64,000 nt of DNA from Microbacterium luteum (GTDB lineage: Bacteria > Actinomycetota > Actinomycetes > Actinomycetales > Microbacteriaceae): assembly GCF_015277875.1 (NCBI RefSeq), contig NZ_CP063814.1, positions 2,542,001 to 2,606,000 of the forward strand. Reading direction: 5' to 3'. Positions 28,788-38,584 of the stretch are shown here, piece by piece. Under the pieces are notes generated by a model. It had not been told where the DNA came from and searched no databases. It saw nothing but the letters and a program-made list of their open reading frames with translations. How positions within the stretch are numbered: position 1 is the first letter of the stretch; every line of letters starts with the position of its first letter. A program made the position numbers and the translations under genes.

Positions 28788-28805
28788 GCCCGGAATGCAC
28801 CGGGC
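28788..28805 (-). terminator. Candidate attenuator hairpin in the exporter leader
   Basis: GCCCGG-TGCATT-CCGGGC on the minus strand, a 6-bp GC stem that begins 14 bases after the stop of the small ORF and is followed by ATCTTCTGTC. It lies 114 bases before the exporter start. Its place is right for a transcription attenuator governed by ribosomes on the small ORF, but the stem is short. Confidence 0.45.
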
Positions 28806-28819
28806 GCGCGCGAGGAGAC

Positions 28820-28897
28820 TCAGCGGGCGCGGTCGGGAAGGATCCCGAACCCGGCGACGAGGACGGATGCGCTCTTCACAACGGCGGCGTGGGACAT
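28820..28897 (-). CDS. 25-residue leader ORF upstream of the ABC exporter
   Basis: An ATG preceded by AGGAGG at exactly 5 bases (28903-28908) opens a 25-codon frame, MSHAAVVKSASVLVAG...PDRAR, ending in TGA. It is the best ribosome site in the region, better than that of the exporter itself. A promoter with TTGCGG and TATTCT at 18-base spacing lies upstream. The peptide is hydrophobic in the middle with a basic end. The likely role is a cis-acting leader peptide controlling the exporter, by analogy with BmrB before BmrCD; a free functional peptide is the alternative. Confidence 0.65.
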   Translation of the reverse strand: MSHAAVVKSASVLVAGFGILPDRAR

Positions 28898-28946
28898 GGC
28901 ATCCTCCTAGGGTTCACGGGAATGTCGCGATCGGCGACAGCCGTTC

Positions 28947-28976
28947 AGAATATCGGGATCGGCGCGACGTCCGCAA
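28947..28976 (-). promoter_or_regulatory. Promoter of the leader ORF and ABC exporter
   Basis: On the minus strand TTGCGG (28971-28976) and TATTCT (28947-28952) are 18 bases apart. They lie about 40 bases before the ribosome site of the leader ORF. The promoter sits in the gap after the ogt stop codon. Confidence 0.55.
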
Positions 28977-29027
28977 GCGCTTTCCTTCGACCGCCGATCG
29001 CGGCGCCGCGTGCACGGAGTGCGGCGA

Positions 29028-29540
29028 TCAGCCGGCGACGGCCTCGCGGGCGAGGAGGCTGCGCTTGACGTCCAGTCCCCACGCGAAGCCGCCGAGTGTC
29101 CCGTCCGAGCGCAGCACGCGGTGGCAGGGAACGAACAGCGCCGGCGCGTTGCGGGCGCAGATCGCCGCGGCGGCGCGCACGGCACTGGGAGAGCCGAGAG
29201 CCTCGGCGAATTCCGTGTACGTGAGCGGACGGCCGGGCGCGATCCCGCGCAGCGCCGCCCATCCCGCGCGCTGCAGGGTCGTGCCGGTCTGCGACACCGG
29301 CACCGCATCGATCGCGTGCACGTCGCCGTCGTAGTAGGCAGCGGCGGCGACCGCGGCATCGGATGCGGGGCTCTCGCCCGCCACGGTGCGCACGTCGGTG
29401 GGGCGCTGGACCGGCCGCAGCCGCGCGAGGATCGTCTCGGCATCTGCGGTCCAGCCGGATGCGATCACGCGCCCTCCGTCGTCGGCGAGGATCGTGAAGG
29501 CGCCGTCCGGGGTGTCGAGGGTCTGCAGCGTGGCGGTCAT
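29028..29540 (-). CDS. ogt: Methylated-DNA-protein cysteine methyltransferase
   Basis: This suicide repair protein moves methyl groups from O6-methylguanine to its active cysteine, in [19 protein letters not shown]. It has 170 residues; the N-terminal ribonuclease-H-like half is followed by the DNA-binding domain with [22 protein letters not shown] 29540 overlaps the stop of the Ada-AlkA gene (ATGA), so the two are co-translated. Together they form a methylation-damage repair unit. Confidence 0.95.
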   Translation of the reverse strand: MTATLQTLDTPDGAFTILADDGGRVIASGWTADAETILARLRPVQRPTDVRTVAGESPASDAAVAAAAYYDGDVHAIDAVPVSQTGTTLQRAGWAALRGIAPGRPLTYTEFAEALGSPSAVRAAAAICARNAPALFVPCHRVLRSDGTLGGFAWGLDVKRSLLAREAVAG

Positions 29541-31060
29541 GATGCCTCCTGGAGCGGGCTGTCGGTCGGTACGGATGCGCGCCGCGAAGTCGGCGCGGCG
29601 GCCCAGAGGTGCGCGGTGAGGTAGCTGCGCCACGGCGCGAGTCGCTCGGCCCACGCGGCATACCCCTTCGGATCGGACGGGATGCCCAGCGCACGCGCTC
29701 CCGCACGCACCGCGACGTCACCGGGAAGGGTGATGTCGGGGTCGGCGAGCACGCGCATGCGCACGTAGTCGGCCGTCCACGGTCCGATCCCGGGGCGGGC
29801 GAGCAGGGTCGCGCGCTGCTCGGAGGCGTCGTCGCCCGGCCCGAGGGCGAGCTCCCCCGACGCGAGTGCGGCGGCGGCTCCCGCGATGGCGCGGATGCGC
29901 GCGGCCGGCCCGCGCAGCACCTCACGACCGTGCTCGGCGATCGCAGCCATCGTGGGGAACAGCCGGTCGGTGCCGGCGTGCGGCGCGACCCGCTCCCCCA
30001 GCGCCGCGGCGAGCGCCGTGAGCGCCGTGCGCGCGGCGGCGACCGTGACCTGCTGGCCCACCATCGCCCGGATGAGCATCTCGTGCGGGTCCGCGGCCCC
30101 CGGAACCCGGATGCCGGGAAGAGCCGCGACCCGCCCCGCGAGCTCGGGGTGTCGCGCCAGCGCCTCGTCGACGGCGAGGGGATCGGCGTCGAGGTCGAAC
30201 AGCCGGCGCACTCGCGTGACGAGCACGGGCAGATCGCCGAGGTGTGCCAGGCGTGCGTGCAGGCGCACACGGTCGTCCGCGCCGACGCGCACCTGGAACC
30301 AGGCCGCGCCTGCGGGAAGCCGCAGCGCGCGGGCGAAGGATGCGTCGTCGGCGACTTCGACGCCGGCGACGGCGCGCGCAGACATCCACGCGAAGAGTCC
30401 GGCGGCGTCAAGCGGTCCGCGGTGGGGCAGCACGAGATCGATCGCCCCCGCGACCGGCTCGCCCGCTCGCGTGCGACGCCGACGGGCGCGCAGGTCGAGC
30501 GGCGACATCCCGAACACCTCGCGCACCGTGTCGTTGAATTGACGCACGCTCGAGAAGCCCGCCGAGAACGCGACGTCGGCGGCGGGCATGTCGGTGCCCA
30601 CGAGGAGCATGCGCGCCGTGTGCGCGCGGTGCGCCCGACTGAGCGCGAGCGGACCGGCGCCGAGCTCGGCGGTGAGAAGCCGTGTGAGGTGACGCGTCGA
30701 GTAGCCGAGCCGGCGTGCGAGGCCCGGCACGCCCTCGCGCTCGATGACGCCGTCGGCGATCAGACGCATCGCCCGGCCGGTCACATCGCCCCGCAGGTTC
30801 CACTGCGGCGAGCCCGGCGCGGCCTCGGGCAGGCAGCGCTTGCACGCGCGGTATCCCGCCTCGTGCGCCGCCGCCGACGTGGCGTAGAAGGTGACGTTCG
30901 ACTCCTTCGGCGTGCGCGCCGGGCAGCTCGGGCGGCAATAGATGCCCGTCGAGCGCACAGCGGTGACGAACTGCCCGTCGAAGCGGCGATCGCGAGAGCG
31001 GATGACGCGATAGCGCTCGTCGAAGGACATCACGGGGATGCTCGTCGCCGGCGTGCTCAT
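29537..31060 (-). CDS. Ada-AlkA fusion: methyl-sensing regulator and 3-methyladenine DNA glycosylase
   Basis: A 507-residue fusion. Residues about 10-80 are the Ada zinc domain, with four cysteines in [13 protein letters not shown] and [11 protein letters not shown]; the first is the methyl acceptor. An AraC-type helix-turn-helix follows ([20 protein letters not shown]). The C-terminal half is AlkA, with its N-terminal domain and the HhH-GPD motif [15 protein letters not shown] plus the catalytic Asp in DPDITLPGD. It repairs alkylated bases and, once methylated, should activate its own operon including ogt. The ATG at 31060 starts the zinc domain; the open frame beyond is a shadow. Confidence 0.94.
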   Translation of the reverse strand: MSTPATSIPVMSFDERYRVIRSRDRRFDGQFVTAVRSTGIYCRPSCPARTPKESNVTFYATSAAAHEAGYRACKRCLPEAAPGSPQWNLRGDVTGRAMRLIADGVIEREGVPGLARRLGYSTRHLTRLLTAELGAGPLALSRAHRAHTARMLLVGTDMPAADVAFSAGFSSVRQFNDTVREVFGMSPLDLRARRRRTRAGEPVAGAIDLVLPHRGPLDAAGLFAWMSARAVAGVEVADDASFARALRLPAGAAWFQVRVGADDRVRLHARLAHLGDLPVLVTRVRRLFDLDADPLAVDEALARHPELAGRVAALPGIRVPGAADPHEMLIRAMVGQQVTVAAARTALTALAAALGERVAPHAGTDRLFPTMAAIAEHGREVLRGPAARIRAIAGAAAALASGELALGPGDDASEQRATLLARPGIGPWTADYVRMRVLADPDITLPGDVAVRAGARALGIPSDPKGYAAWAERLAPWRSYLTAHLWAAAPTSRRASVPTDSPLQEAS

Positions 31061-31201
31061 GCCTCCACCCTGCCACTCCCCAAGGCTGCACACTCGCGGA
31101 AATCGGCCATCGCGGTGCGCGGGTCGGCGGCACGGTGACATGCGAGCGGGGGCGCACGCAAGGCCCGTGCGCCGACACGGCGCGGGGGTAGCGTGACGAC
31201 C

Positions 31202-32629
31202 ATGACGGAACGCGAGTACGACGTGATCGTGATCGGAGCCGGAGCGGTGGGCGAGAACGTCGCCGACCGCGCGGTGCAGGGCGGGATGAGCACCGCGATC
31301 GTGGAGGCCGAACTCGTCGGCGGCGAGTGCTCGTACTGGGCGTGCATGCCCTCGAAGGCGCTGCTGCGCAGTGCCGCCGCGGTGCGCGCGGCGCGGGCCG
31401 TCGACGGTGCGAAGCAGGCGGTCACGGGCGAGCTCGACGTCGCCGGAGTGCTTCGGCGCCGCGACGCGATGACGCACGACTGGAACGATTCCTCCCAGGT
31501 GGAGTGGCTCTCCGGCGCCAGCATCGACCTCGTCCGCGGGCACGCCCGCTTCTCGGGCGAAAAGACCCTCACGGTGGCGGGCTCCGACGGAACCGAGGAG
31601 ACGCTCGTGGCCCGCCACGCGATCGCCGTCTGCACCGGATCCGCAGCGCTGCTCCCTGAGATCCCGGGCCTGGCGGAGATCGAGCCGTGGACGAGCCGTG
31701 ACGCGACGAGTGCGAAGCAGATCCCCGCCAGTCTCGCGGTGCTCGGCGGCGGGGTCGTCGGCGCCGAGATGGCCACGGCCTACGCGGGCTTCGGCACCGA
31801 CGTCACCGTCATCGCGCGCTCGTCGCTGCTGAACGGGATGGAGCCCTTCGCCGGCGAGCGGGTGACCGAGGCGCTCCGGGCCATGGGTGCGTCCGTTCGC
31901 ACCGGCGCCGAGGTCATCGCGGCCCGTCGCACCGACGTCGGCGCAGAACTGGAGCTCTCGGACGGCTCGCGCGTCGCGGCCGAGCAGGTGCTCGTGGCCA
32001 CCGGCCGCATCCCCCGCACCGGCGACCTGGGGCTCGAGGCGATCGGCCTGGAGCCGGACTCGTGGCTCGAGACGGACGACACGCTGCGGGTCGACGGCTT
32101 CGACTGGCTCTACGCCGTCGGCGACGTCAACCACCGCGCCCTCCTCACCCACCAGGGCAAGTACCAGGCGCGCGCGGCGGGTGACGTCATCGCCGCCCGC
32201 GCTCACGGGGCGACGGTCGACGATGCTCCGTGGGGAGTGCACGCGGCGACGGCCGACCACGACGCGGTGCCGCAGGTGACCTTCACCGATCCCGAGGTCG
32301 CCTCCGTCGGACTCACGGCGGCCGCCGCCGAGAAGGCCGGACGGACCGTGCGCGTCATCGACTACGACCTCGGCTGGATCGCGGGCGCATCCACGCACAG
32401 CGACGACTACCAGGGTGCCGCGCGGGCTGTGATCGACACCGACCGCGGCGTGCTCGTCGGTGCCACGTTCGTCGGGCCCGACGTCGCCGAGCTGCTGCAC
32501 GCCGCGACGATCGCGATCGTCGGCGAGGTGCCGGTGGACCGCCTGTGGCACGCCGTGCCGTCGTATCCGACGATCAGCGAGGTGTGGCTGCGCTTCCTCG
32601 AGGAGTTCGGCCGCCCCACCCCCTCCTGA
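31202..32629 (+). CDS. FAD/NAD(P)-dependent disulfide reductase (lipoamide dehydrogenase-like)
   Basis: A 475-residue class I flavoprotein disulfide reductase. The FAD fold is [14 protein letters not shown], the redox pair is [17 protein letters not shown] (two cysteines five apart), the NAD fold is [21 protein letters not shown], and the dimer domain ends with [16 protein letters not shown]. The final motif departs from the HAHPTLSE of true lipoamide dehydrogenases, so the substrate is unclear; mercuric-reductase-like or soluble transhydrogenase-like roles are possible. TAGCGT (31189-31194) ends 7 bases before ATG 31202, so a leaderless start is preferred over the GTG three codons upstream. 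Confidence 0.9.
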   Translation: MTEREYDVIVIGAGAVGENVADRAVQGGMSTAIVEAELVGGECSYWACMPSKALLRSAAAVRAARAVDGAKQAVTGELDVAGVLRRRDAMTHDWNDSSQVEWLSGASIDLVRGHARFSGEKTLTVAGSDGTEETLVARHAIAVCTGSAALLPEIPGLAEIEPWTSRDATSAKQIPASLAVLGGGVVGAEMATAYAGFGTDVTVIARSSLLNGMEPFAGERVTEALRAMGASVRTGAEVIAARRTDVGAELELSDGSRVAAEQVLVATGRIPRTGDLGLEAIGLEPDSWLETDDTLRVDGFDWLYAVGDVNHRALLTHQGKYQARAAGDVIAARAHGATVDDAPWGVHAATADHDAVPQVTFTDPEVASVGLTAAAAEKAGRTVRVIDYDLGWIAGASTHSDDYQGAARAVIDTDRGVLVGATFVGPDVAELLHAATIAIVGEVPVDRLWHAVPSYPTISEVWLRFLEEFGRPTPS

Positions 32630-32656
32630 CCCCGCATGTCCCCCTCCTGGCACCAC

Positions 32657-32783
32657 CATGTCCCCATTTCTGTCCTTCTGGGTGGCTATGGCAACAGAAA
32701 AGGGGACATGCCGGTCGGCCGGAATGACGCATGTCCCCATTTCTGTCTGTATGCAGCGCTATGGCGACAGAAATGGGGACATG
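32657..32783. repeat. Two tandem 54-base palindromic elements
   Basis: Units 32657-32710 and 32730-32783 are each exactly 54 bases. Both open with CATGTCCCCATTTCTGT and close with its complement (one mismatch in the first, perfect in the second), around 20-base loops that share CTATGGC. A remnant of the left arm occurs at 32634. Base composition is less GC-rich than the genes around. They lie between convergent genes and look like REP-type mobile palindromes; they would also terminate transcription. Confidence 0.85.
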
Positions 32784-32795
32784 GTGATGAGGTGG

Positions 32796-32869
32796 GGATG
32801 CCGGCGGGCGGCAGGGCCTGCCGGGGCGGCAGGGATGCCGGCGGACGACGGGGCGTGCCGGGGCGGCAC
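32796..32869. repeat. Two tandem 37-base direct repeats
   Basis: GGATGCCGGCGG begins at 32796 and again at 32833, and the 37-base units match apart from a few changes. They abut the 54-base palindromes and end just before the purH stop codon. Not coding in a convincing frame. Confidence 0.7.
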
Positions 32870-32881
32870 ATCCCCGGGGCG

Positions 32882-34486
32882 TCAGTGGAAGAAGTGGCGC
32901 TCGCCGGTGAAGAACATCGTCACCCCGGCGTCGCGGGCGGCATCGACGACCTCCTGATCGCGCACGGATCCACCCGGCTGGATGATCGTCGTGATGCCCG
33001 CGTCGATGAGCACCTGGGGCCCGTCGGCGAAGGGGAAGAACGCATCGGATGCGGCGATCGACCCTGCCGCACGGTCGCCTGCCCGCTCGACGGCGAGGCG
33101 GCACGAGTCGACGCGGTTCACCTGCCCCATGCCGATGCCGACGGTCGCGGAGTTCTTCGCCAGGACGATGGCGTTCGACTTCACCGCGCGGCACGACTTC
33201 CATGCGAAGATGAGGTTCGTCATCTCCTCGTCGCTCGGACGCTCGCCGGAGACCAGCTCCCAGTCTTTCGCCACCGACTCGATGTCGTCGGGGAACCGGT
33301 CGGCATCCTGGAGCAGCAGACCACCCGACACCAGGCGCACATCCATGCTCTCCTGACGCCAGTCGGCGGGCAGCTGCAGCACCCGAAGGTTCTTCTTCAG
33401 CGCGAAGACCTCCAGCGCTTCCGGCTCGAAGTCGGGCGCCACGATCACCTCGGTGAAGATGTCGCGCAGGTTCTCGGCCATCTTGAGCGTCACGGTGCGG
33501 TTGGCCGCGATGACGCCGCCGAAGGCCGACACCGGGTCGCACTCGTGCGCGCGCAGGTGGGCGCTCGCGATCGGGTCGAGGGCCTGCGGCGCCGCGACGG
33601 CGATGCCGCACGGGTTCGCGTGCTTGATGATCGCCACGGCGGGCTTGATCATGTCGAAGGCCGCGCGCAGCGCCGCATCCGCATCGATGTAGTTGTTGTA
33701 GGACATGCCCTTGCCCTGCAGCTGCGTCGCCTGCGCGATGCCGTGACCGCCGACCCGGGAGTAGATCGCGGCGCGCTGGTGCGCGTTCTCGCCGTAGCGG
33801 AGTGTCTCCAGGCGCTCCGCCTTGATGGTGAGGTGCTCGGGCAGCTCCTCCTCCACGAGCGTGCCCTCGGCGAACCACGTCGCGACGGCGGTGTCGTAGG
33901 CGGCGGTGTGCGCGAAGGCGCGCGCGGCGAGATCCTTGCGCTGCGTCAGACTCGTCCCGCCGGAGCCGACGGCCTCGACGATGGCGGGGTAGGACTCGGG
34001 CGAGACGACGATGGCGACGTTCGCGTAGTTCTTGGCCGATGCGCGCACCATCGCGGGTCCGCCGATGTCGATCTGCTCGACGACGGCGTCGCCTTCGGCA
34101 CCGGAGGCGACCGTCTGCACGAACGGGTAGAGATTGACCACGACGAGGTCGAAGGGCCGGATGCCGAGATCGGCCAGCTGCGCCTCGTGGTGCTCCAGCC
34201 GCAGGTCCGCCAGGAGGCCCGCGTGCACGCCGGGGTGGAGCGTCTTCACGCGCCCGTCGAGCGACTCGGGGAACCCGGTGACCGCCGCGACGTCCGTCAC
34301 GTCGTGCCCGGCCTCGCGGATGGTCGCTGCGGTCGAGCCGGTCGAGACGATCTCGACACCCGCCCCGGCGAGGGCCTGAGCGAGCTCCAGCAGTCCGGTC
34401 TTGTCGCTCACCGAGATCAGGGCTCGGCGAATCGGGACGACGTCGCGGTCGCGGTACAGGGACGGGTCGTGGCTGGGACCGGCCAT
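32882..34486 (-). CDS. purH: Bifunctional AICAR transformylase / IMP cyclohydrolase
   Basis: PurH carries out the last two steps of IMP synthesis: formyl transfer from 10-formyl-THF to AICAR, then ring closure. The 534-residue protein opens its cyclohydrolase domain with [13 protein letters not shown] and [14 protein letters not shown], and the transformylase domain shows [23 protein letters not shown] and [22 protein letters not shown] before ATG 34486 supports the start. It follows purN by 20 bases. Its cofactor comes from the FolD route regulated by ZTP elsewhere in the window. Confidence 0.97.
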   Translation of the reverse strand: MAGPSHDPSLYRDRDVVPIRRALISVSDKTGLLELAQALAGAGVEIVSTGSTAATIREAGHDVTDVAAVTGFPESLDGRVKTLHPGVHAGLLADLRLEHHEAQLADLGIRPFDLVVVNLYPFVQTVASGAEGDAVVEQIDIGGPAMVRASAKNYANVAIVVSPESYPAIVEAVGSGGTSLTQRKDLAARAFAHTAAYDTAVATWFAEGTLVEEELPEHLTIKAERLETLRYGENAHQRAAIYSRVGGHGIAQATQLQGKGMSYNNYIDADAALRAAFDMIKPAVAIIKHANPCGIAVAAPQALDPIASAHLRAHECDPVSAFGGVIAANRTVTLKMAENLRDIFTEVIVAPDFEPEALEVFALKKNLRVLQLPADWRQESMDVRLVSGGLLLQDADRFPDDIESVAKDWELVSGERPSDEEMTNLIFAWKSCRAVKSNAIVLAKNSATVGIGMGQVNRVDSCRLAVERAGDRAAGSIAASDAFFPFADGPQVLIDAGITTIIQPGGSVRDQEVVDAARDAGVTMFFTGERHFFH

Positions 34487-34506
34487 GGGACTCCTTCGTT
34501 CGGTGG

Positions 34507-35103
34507 TCAGGTCGTGGATGCTGCGGCGGACAGGTCGAGCTCTCCCGACGCGATGCGCTGCACCACGTCGATCAGGAGGCGTCGCTCGACCGGCTTGATG
34601 CGGTCGTGGAGGGTGTGCTCGTCGTCGCCGGGGAGGACCGGGACGCGCTCCTGGGCGAGGATGGGGCCGGTGTCCACGCCGCTGTCGACGACGATGACGC
34701 TCGCACCGGTGCGGTCGACTCCGGCCGCGAGCGCATCGCGCACGCCGTGAGCGCCGGGGAACTCGGGCAGGTGCGCCGGGTGGGTGTTGATCAGGCGCGG
34801 CGCCCACTCGTCGACGAGGGATGCCGGCAGCAGTCGCATGAGTCCGCTGAGCACGACCAGGTCGGGCTTCCACACCGCCAGGTGGGAGCCGAGCTCGGCT
34901 CCCCACTCCTCACGGGAGGCGTATTCCTCCCAGGGCACGAGGAAGGTCGGGATGCCGTAGGCCTCGGCGTGGGCGAACCCGTCGGCCTCACGGTCGGCGC
35001 CGACGGCGACGATGCGTGCGGGGAAATCCGGCTCTGCCGCCGCGTCGAGAAGAGCCCGAAGGTTCGACCCGGCACCGGAGATGAGGACGACGACCGAGAG
35101 CAC
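34507..35103 (-). CDS. purN: Phosphoribosylglycinamide formyltransferase
   Basis: PurN formylates GAR with 10-formyl-THF in purine synthesis. It has 198 residues, close to the family norm. [13 protein letters not shown] binds the phosphate, [22 protein letters not shown] contains the catalytic histidine, and [15 protein letters not shown] completes the site. The GTG start at 35103 follows TAGACT (35110-35115 on the other strand) by 6 bases, suggesting a leaderless promoter. It precedes purH. Confidence 0.96.
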   Translation of the reverse strand: MLSVVVLISGAGSNLRALLDAAAEPDFPARIVAVGADREADGFAHAEAYGIPTFLVPWEEYASREEWGAELGSHLAVWKPDLVVLSGLMRLLPASLVDEWAPRLINTHPAHLPEFPGAHGVRDALAAGVDRTGASVIVVDSGVDTGPILAQERVPVLPGDDEHTLHDRIKPVERRLLIDVVQRIASGELDLSAAASTT

Positions 35104-35107
35104 CCGG

Positions 35108-36361
35108 TCAGTCTAGCGGCGGTGCGACACGTTCCCCGCGGGGCTCCTCCCCCGCCATCCAGGCGCGGGCGCCGCGGGGTGACAGCAGCAGGATCGCCAC
35201 CCCGACGAGGGTCTCGAGCCCGACCGCGAGAGCCACTGCGCCGGGATCGGGGCCGACCTCGGTCAGCCGGCCGGGCCCGAGTGATCCGGATGCCGCCCAG
35301 GAGAGCACAGCGGCGACCCCCGCGGCGCCGGCGGCGATGCCGAGCGCGGTGACGATGCGCGGCGCCCACTCCTCGGTCTCCGAGGCGGCCAGGCGCGATC
35401 GCGCCACCCATCCGGCGAAGGCCCCGGCCGCGATCGGCACGAGCACGAGCATCAGCAGCCACGTGCTGGTCGAGTCGGGAACGGCACCGAGCAGGGGGAT
35501 GCCCGGGAGCACGCCCACGGTCGTGCCTCCGGGTGCCGCGGCGGCGCCGGCACCGAGTGCGACGCCGGGTCCGGCGACGAAGGCGAGCCCCCACACGATG
35601 AGCGTCGGGAGGTAGGCGAGCTGCCCGAGGGTGAGCACGATCGCGCCGAGCGCGTCGACGTGGGCGGATTGGAACAGCGCCAGGATCTCGCCGATGCGGA
35701 GAGTGATCGCCACGGCCACGATCAGCGCTCCAGCCCCGACGAGCACCGTGATGACCACGGCGACGCCGCGTGCGATCTCCCCCGGGACCTCGCTCCACGC
35801 GGCCGAATCCCCCTCGGCCCGATCACGCAGGTCGGCGATCAGACCCTCGGGCGACTCGCGCCACTCGGTCACGACGGCGGCGACGGTCAACGGCACCGCG
35901 TAGACGAGCGCGGGCGCGGCGATCGCGATGACGGGGTCCACCGCGGCGACGGGGTTCGCCCCGGTCAGGGCGACGGCCGCCGCCGCGGCGGTGAACACGA
36001 GCAGACCGGTGATCGCCCCGGTCGCCCAGGACTCTGCCCGCGAGGCGCGAATCCCGGAGCGCGCACCGGCCAGCGCGGTGAAGACGACGAAGGCGAGCGG
36101 GGCGAGCGACAGCGTGAACGTCGAGGCGTCGGCGTCGACACCCGCGGCGACCAGGTAGTCGTCGGTGAGCGCGACGTCGACGGGCACGAGGTGACCGAAC
36201 TGCCAGATCGTCGCCGACGCCGGCCACAGCGCCCCCCAGTCGGGCGCGGCCAGACCGATCACCCAGATCAGGGTCAGCGGCGCGAAGACGGCGGCCACGC
36301 CGACGGCCGCCGCGACGGCGGAATCGACGGCGGCGAGGAGGGCGACGGTGAGGCGATGCAT
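35108..36361 (-). CDS. DUF6350 multi-pass membrane protein
   Basis: A 417-residue integral membrane protein with about ten hydrophobic segments, glycine/alanine-rich, starting [21 protein letters not shown]. The layout and the position next to purN-purH match the actinobacterial DUF6350 family, sometimes annotated as related to cell-division protein PerM. Function is unknown. The gene ends 4 bases before purN. TAGGGT lies 9 bases before the start. Confidence 0.8.
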   Translation of the reverse strand: MHRLTVALLAAVDSAVAAAVGVAAVFAPLTLIWVIGLAAPDWGALWPASATIWQFGHLVPVDVALTDDYLVAAGVDADASTFTLSLAPLAFVVFTALAGARSGIRASRAESWATGAITGLLVFTAAAAAVALTGANPVAAVDPVIAIAAPALVYAVPLTVAAVVTEWRESPEGLIADLRDRAEGDSAAWSEVPGEIARGVAVVITVLVGAGALIVAVAITLRIGEILALFQSAHVDALGAIVLTLGQLAYLPTLIVWGLAFVAGPGVALGAGAAAAPGGTTVGVLPGIPLLGAVPDSTSTWLLMLVLVPIAAGAFAGWVARSRLAASETEEWAPRIVTALGIAAGAAGVAAVLSWAASGSLGPGRLTEVGPDPGAVALAVGLETLVGVAILLLSPRGARAWMAGEEPRGERVAPPLD

Positions 36362-36416
36362 GCGCCATCGACCCTACCCACGCCGAACGCGCGCTCCGTG
36401 CACGCCGCGGCGCTCT

Positions 36417-36444
36417 CGCCACGCTGTCAGCCAAACGCGTGGCG
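36417..36444 (-). terminator. Hairpin after the deacetylase gene
   Basis: CGCCACGC (36417-36424) and GCGTGGCG (36437-36444) form a perfect 8-bp stem with a 12-base loop, beginning 8 bases after the stop of the deacetylase gene. Confidence 0.65.
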
Positions 36445-36452
36445 GGCGGGGT

Positions 36453-38003
36453 TCAGCGTGCGGACTGCCAGGCGCCGCCGCCGGGGAAGGCACCGCCGAA
36501 CAGCTGCTGCACGGTCACCAGCACGAAGCCGCGGTCGCGCAGACCCGACATCACCGCATCGACGGTGCGGCCGGTGTTGGCGTGGATGTCGTGCTGCAGC
36601 ACGATCGAGCCCGGGCGCGGCTGCGTGACCGCGCGCCGCAGCAGCTCGTCGTCGCTGATCTGCTTCCAGTCCTCGGTGTCGACGTCCCACAGGATCGCGG
36701 GCAGGCCCGCCTCCTTCAGCACCTCGCGGTTCCACTCCCCGTACGGCGGACGGAAGGCGCGCACGGCCTCTCCGGAGGCGGTCCGCAGGGCGACGGTCGT
36801 GTCGCCGATCTGCGCGCGCACCTCCTCCGGCTCCAGGGTCGTCAGATCAGGATGGTTCCAGGTGTGGTTCTCGACGAGATGACCCTCAGCGGTCGCCCGC
36901 GAGAGCGTTTCCGCCCAGCCCGCGGCCTTCTGCCCGAGGGCGAAGAAGGTCAGCCCGGCGTCGTGCTCCCGCGCGGCGTCGAGAATCGCCGACGTCCACT
37001 GCGACGGGCCGTCGTCGTAGGTCAGCGACACGCAGGGATGCAGCTCGCAGTCGACCTCGCGCGCACCCTCGGGCGGCCCGGCCGGCGCGGTGAACGGCGC
37101 CGCCGCGACCACCGCGGAGACGAGGTCGGCACCGGTCCCGCTCACGAGCTCGGCGGACCGGGGCGGCGCGACGGCGACAGCGACCGGATCGGTCGTCGCG
37201 GCGATCCCGAGCGCCTCCAGTTCCGGGGCCCGGAACCCCGCCGGGATCGTCACCACCAGGGATCCGTCGGCGGCGGGAACGGTGGTCGCGAGCGCCGCGT
37301 CCAGGAGCACCACCGCCTCCTCATCCGGGGGCGTGACCGGGGCCAGCGACAGCGAACCGGCCTCCCGACGGATCGCGTCGACGACGTCCTCCCACAGCCG
37401 ATCCGCGGCGCCGTCGGCCCACAGCGCGGCCGGCGCGATGAGGCGGCCGTCGTCGACGTCGATGTAGCGCAGGGTCGTCGCGTCGTCCGTGACCTCGCCG
37501 GAAGCTCCGGTGACCGTGCGGATGCGCTGTCCGATCATGGCGCCTGCGGCGACGACGACGTCGCACACCACCGCCGTCCCCGACCCACCGACCGGGCCCA
37601 GGGCGGGATCGGCGAGCACGTCGGCCGCGGGCAGCAGGGTGGATCCCGTGACGCAGTCACGATCGCCGAGTCCGGCGTCCGCGTCGAACACCTGCGGGCT
37701 GTAGACGTCGCCGGTGGCCGCCTCCTGCCCGTCGATCGCCGCGCGAACCGCCGGCAGCGCCACCTCTTCGACGGCGGGAACGCCGGGGAGGCGCATCCAT
37801 CGCGATTGCACGCGCACGTCGTCGTTGCGGATGCGCTCGCCCACCAGCCCGGGCACGGATGCGGCCTCGATCGGCGCGGGCACCTCGACGACGCTCACGT
37901 GGGGGGCGGGCCAGGTCGGCGGCCGCCAATCGACGTCGGTCGGCACGGCGCACGCGGTGAGAGCGAGAACCGCCACGAGGCCGCCGGCCGCGAGACGCCT
38001 CAC
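36453..38003 (-). CDS. Polysaccharide deacetylase (NodB domain) lipoprotein
   Basis: A 516-residue surface protein. The lipoprotein signal ends in LTAC (Cys18). A long N-terminal region of about 290 residues resembles RsiV/DUF3298-like extracytoplasmic segments but is not firmly placed. The NodB domain follows, with the metal aspartates in LTYDDGPS, the histidine motif HTWNHPD, RPPYGEWN, WDVDTEDW and LQHDIHANT. It should remove acetyl groups from an N-acetylated glycan such as peptidoglycan or a chitin-like polymer. The GTG start overlaps the upstream small membrane protein by 4 bases. Confidence 0.9.
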   Translation of the reverse strand: MRRLAAGGLVAVLALTACAVPTDVDWRPPTWPAPHVSVVEVPAPIEAASVPGLVGERIRNDDVRVQSRWMRLPGVPAVEEVALPAVRAAIDGQEAATGDVYSPQVFDADAGLGDRDCVTGSTLLPAADVLADPALGPVGGSGTAVVCDVVVAAGAMIGQRIRTVTGASGEVTDDATTLRYIDVDDGRLIAPAALWADGAADRLWEDVVDAIRREAGSLSLAPVTPPDEEAVVLLDAALATTVPAADGSLVVTIPAGFRAPELEALGIAATTDPVAVAVAPPRSAELVSGTGADLVSAVVAAAPFTAPAGPPEGAREVDCELHPCVSLTYDDGPSQWTSAILDAAREHDAGLTFFALGQKAAGWAETLSRATAEGHLVENHTWNHPDLTTLEPEEVRAQIGDTTVALRTASGEAVRAFRPPYGEWNREVLKEAGLPAILWDVDTEDWKQISDDELLRRAVTQPRPGSIVLQHDIHANTGRTVDAVMSGLRDRGFVLVTVQQLFGGAFPGGGAWQSAR

Positions 38004-38548
38004 GCGGGGACCCCGTCGAGGCGGATGCCGTCGAGGATCAGCGCGAGAGCCGTGACGTAGTCGTCCAGGTCGGCCTCGGGCGACGCCTCGGCCGTCACGA
38101 GCACTGTCGCGGTTCCGCCGTCGCCGACCGTCGCGACGAACCGTCCGTTCTGGAACGCGTGGCGCGCGTCGAGCCCCGACGCGAGCCTCTCGGTGACGGC
38201 GTCCGACGCGACAGCGACCTCGGCGGACACCTCCTCGGCATCGCCGTCGTCTGCGACGAGCGACACGGTGAGACCCGCATCCGGGGAACTCAGCCGCAGG
38301 GTGTCGTCGAACGGCGAACGTCGCACCACCCAGCCGGCGGGCACGAGCACCGTGGCCGTGCCGTCATCGGCGATCGGCACCGTCGTCTCGTCCGCCACGG
38401 CCTCGGCCGACAGATTCGCCAGCACCGGCGGCAGCACCGTCACGGCAAGCAGTCCCACGATGACGGCGATCACCGCCGACACCCCCGCGACGACGATCAG
38501 CGCTTCGCGTGCGCGCCACCGCGCCGCGGCATCCCCAGCCGGCCCCAT
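38000..38548 (-). CDS. Single-pass membrane protein of unknown function
   Basis: A 182-residue protein: short cytoplasmic N-terminus, one membrane helix at about residues 16-42 (ALIVVAGVSAVIAVIVGLLA), then about 135 extracellular residues rich in valine and aspartate with a beta-like pattern. No known domain is recognised. TAACCT ends 7 bases before the ATG, so it is probably leaderless. It is translationally coupled to the deacetylase lipoprotein and may assist it at the cell surface. Confidence 0.8.
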   Translation of the reverse strand: MGPAGDAAARWRAREALIVVAGVSAVIAVIVGLLAVTVLPPVLANLSAEAVADETTVPIADDGTATVLVPAGWVVRRSPFDDTLRLSSPDAGLTVSLVADDGDAEEVSAEVAVASDAVTERLASGLDARHAFQNGRFVATVGDGGTATVLVTAEASPEADLDDYVTALALILDGIRLDGVPA

Positions 38549-38584
38549 GACCCACAGGTTATCGAGACCGAGCGGCTCCGGCGG

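Noticed and set aside
29537..32740. A 1067-residue minus-strand frame extending the Ada-AlkA gene
   Set aside because: Residues before ATG 31060 are antisense to the disulfide reductase gene and show no domain.
32657..32869. CRISPR-like array
   Set aside because: Only two units of each kind, large palindromic units with no unique spacers of constant size, and no cas genes.
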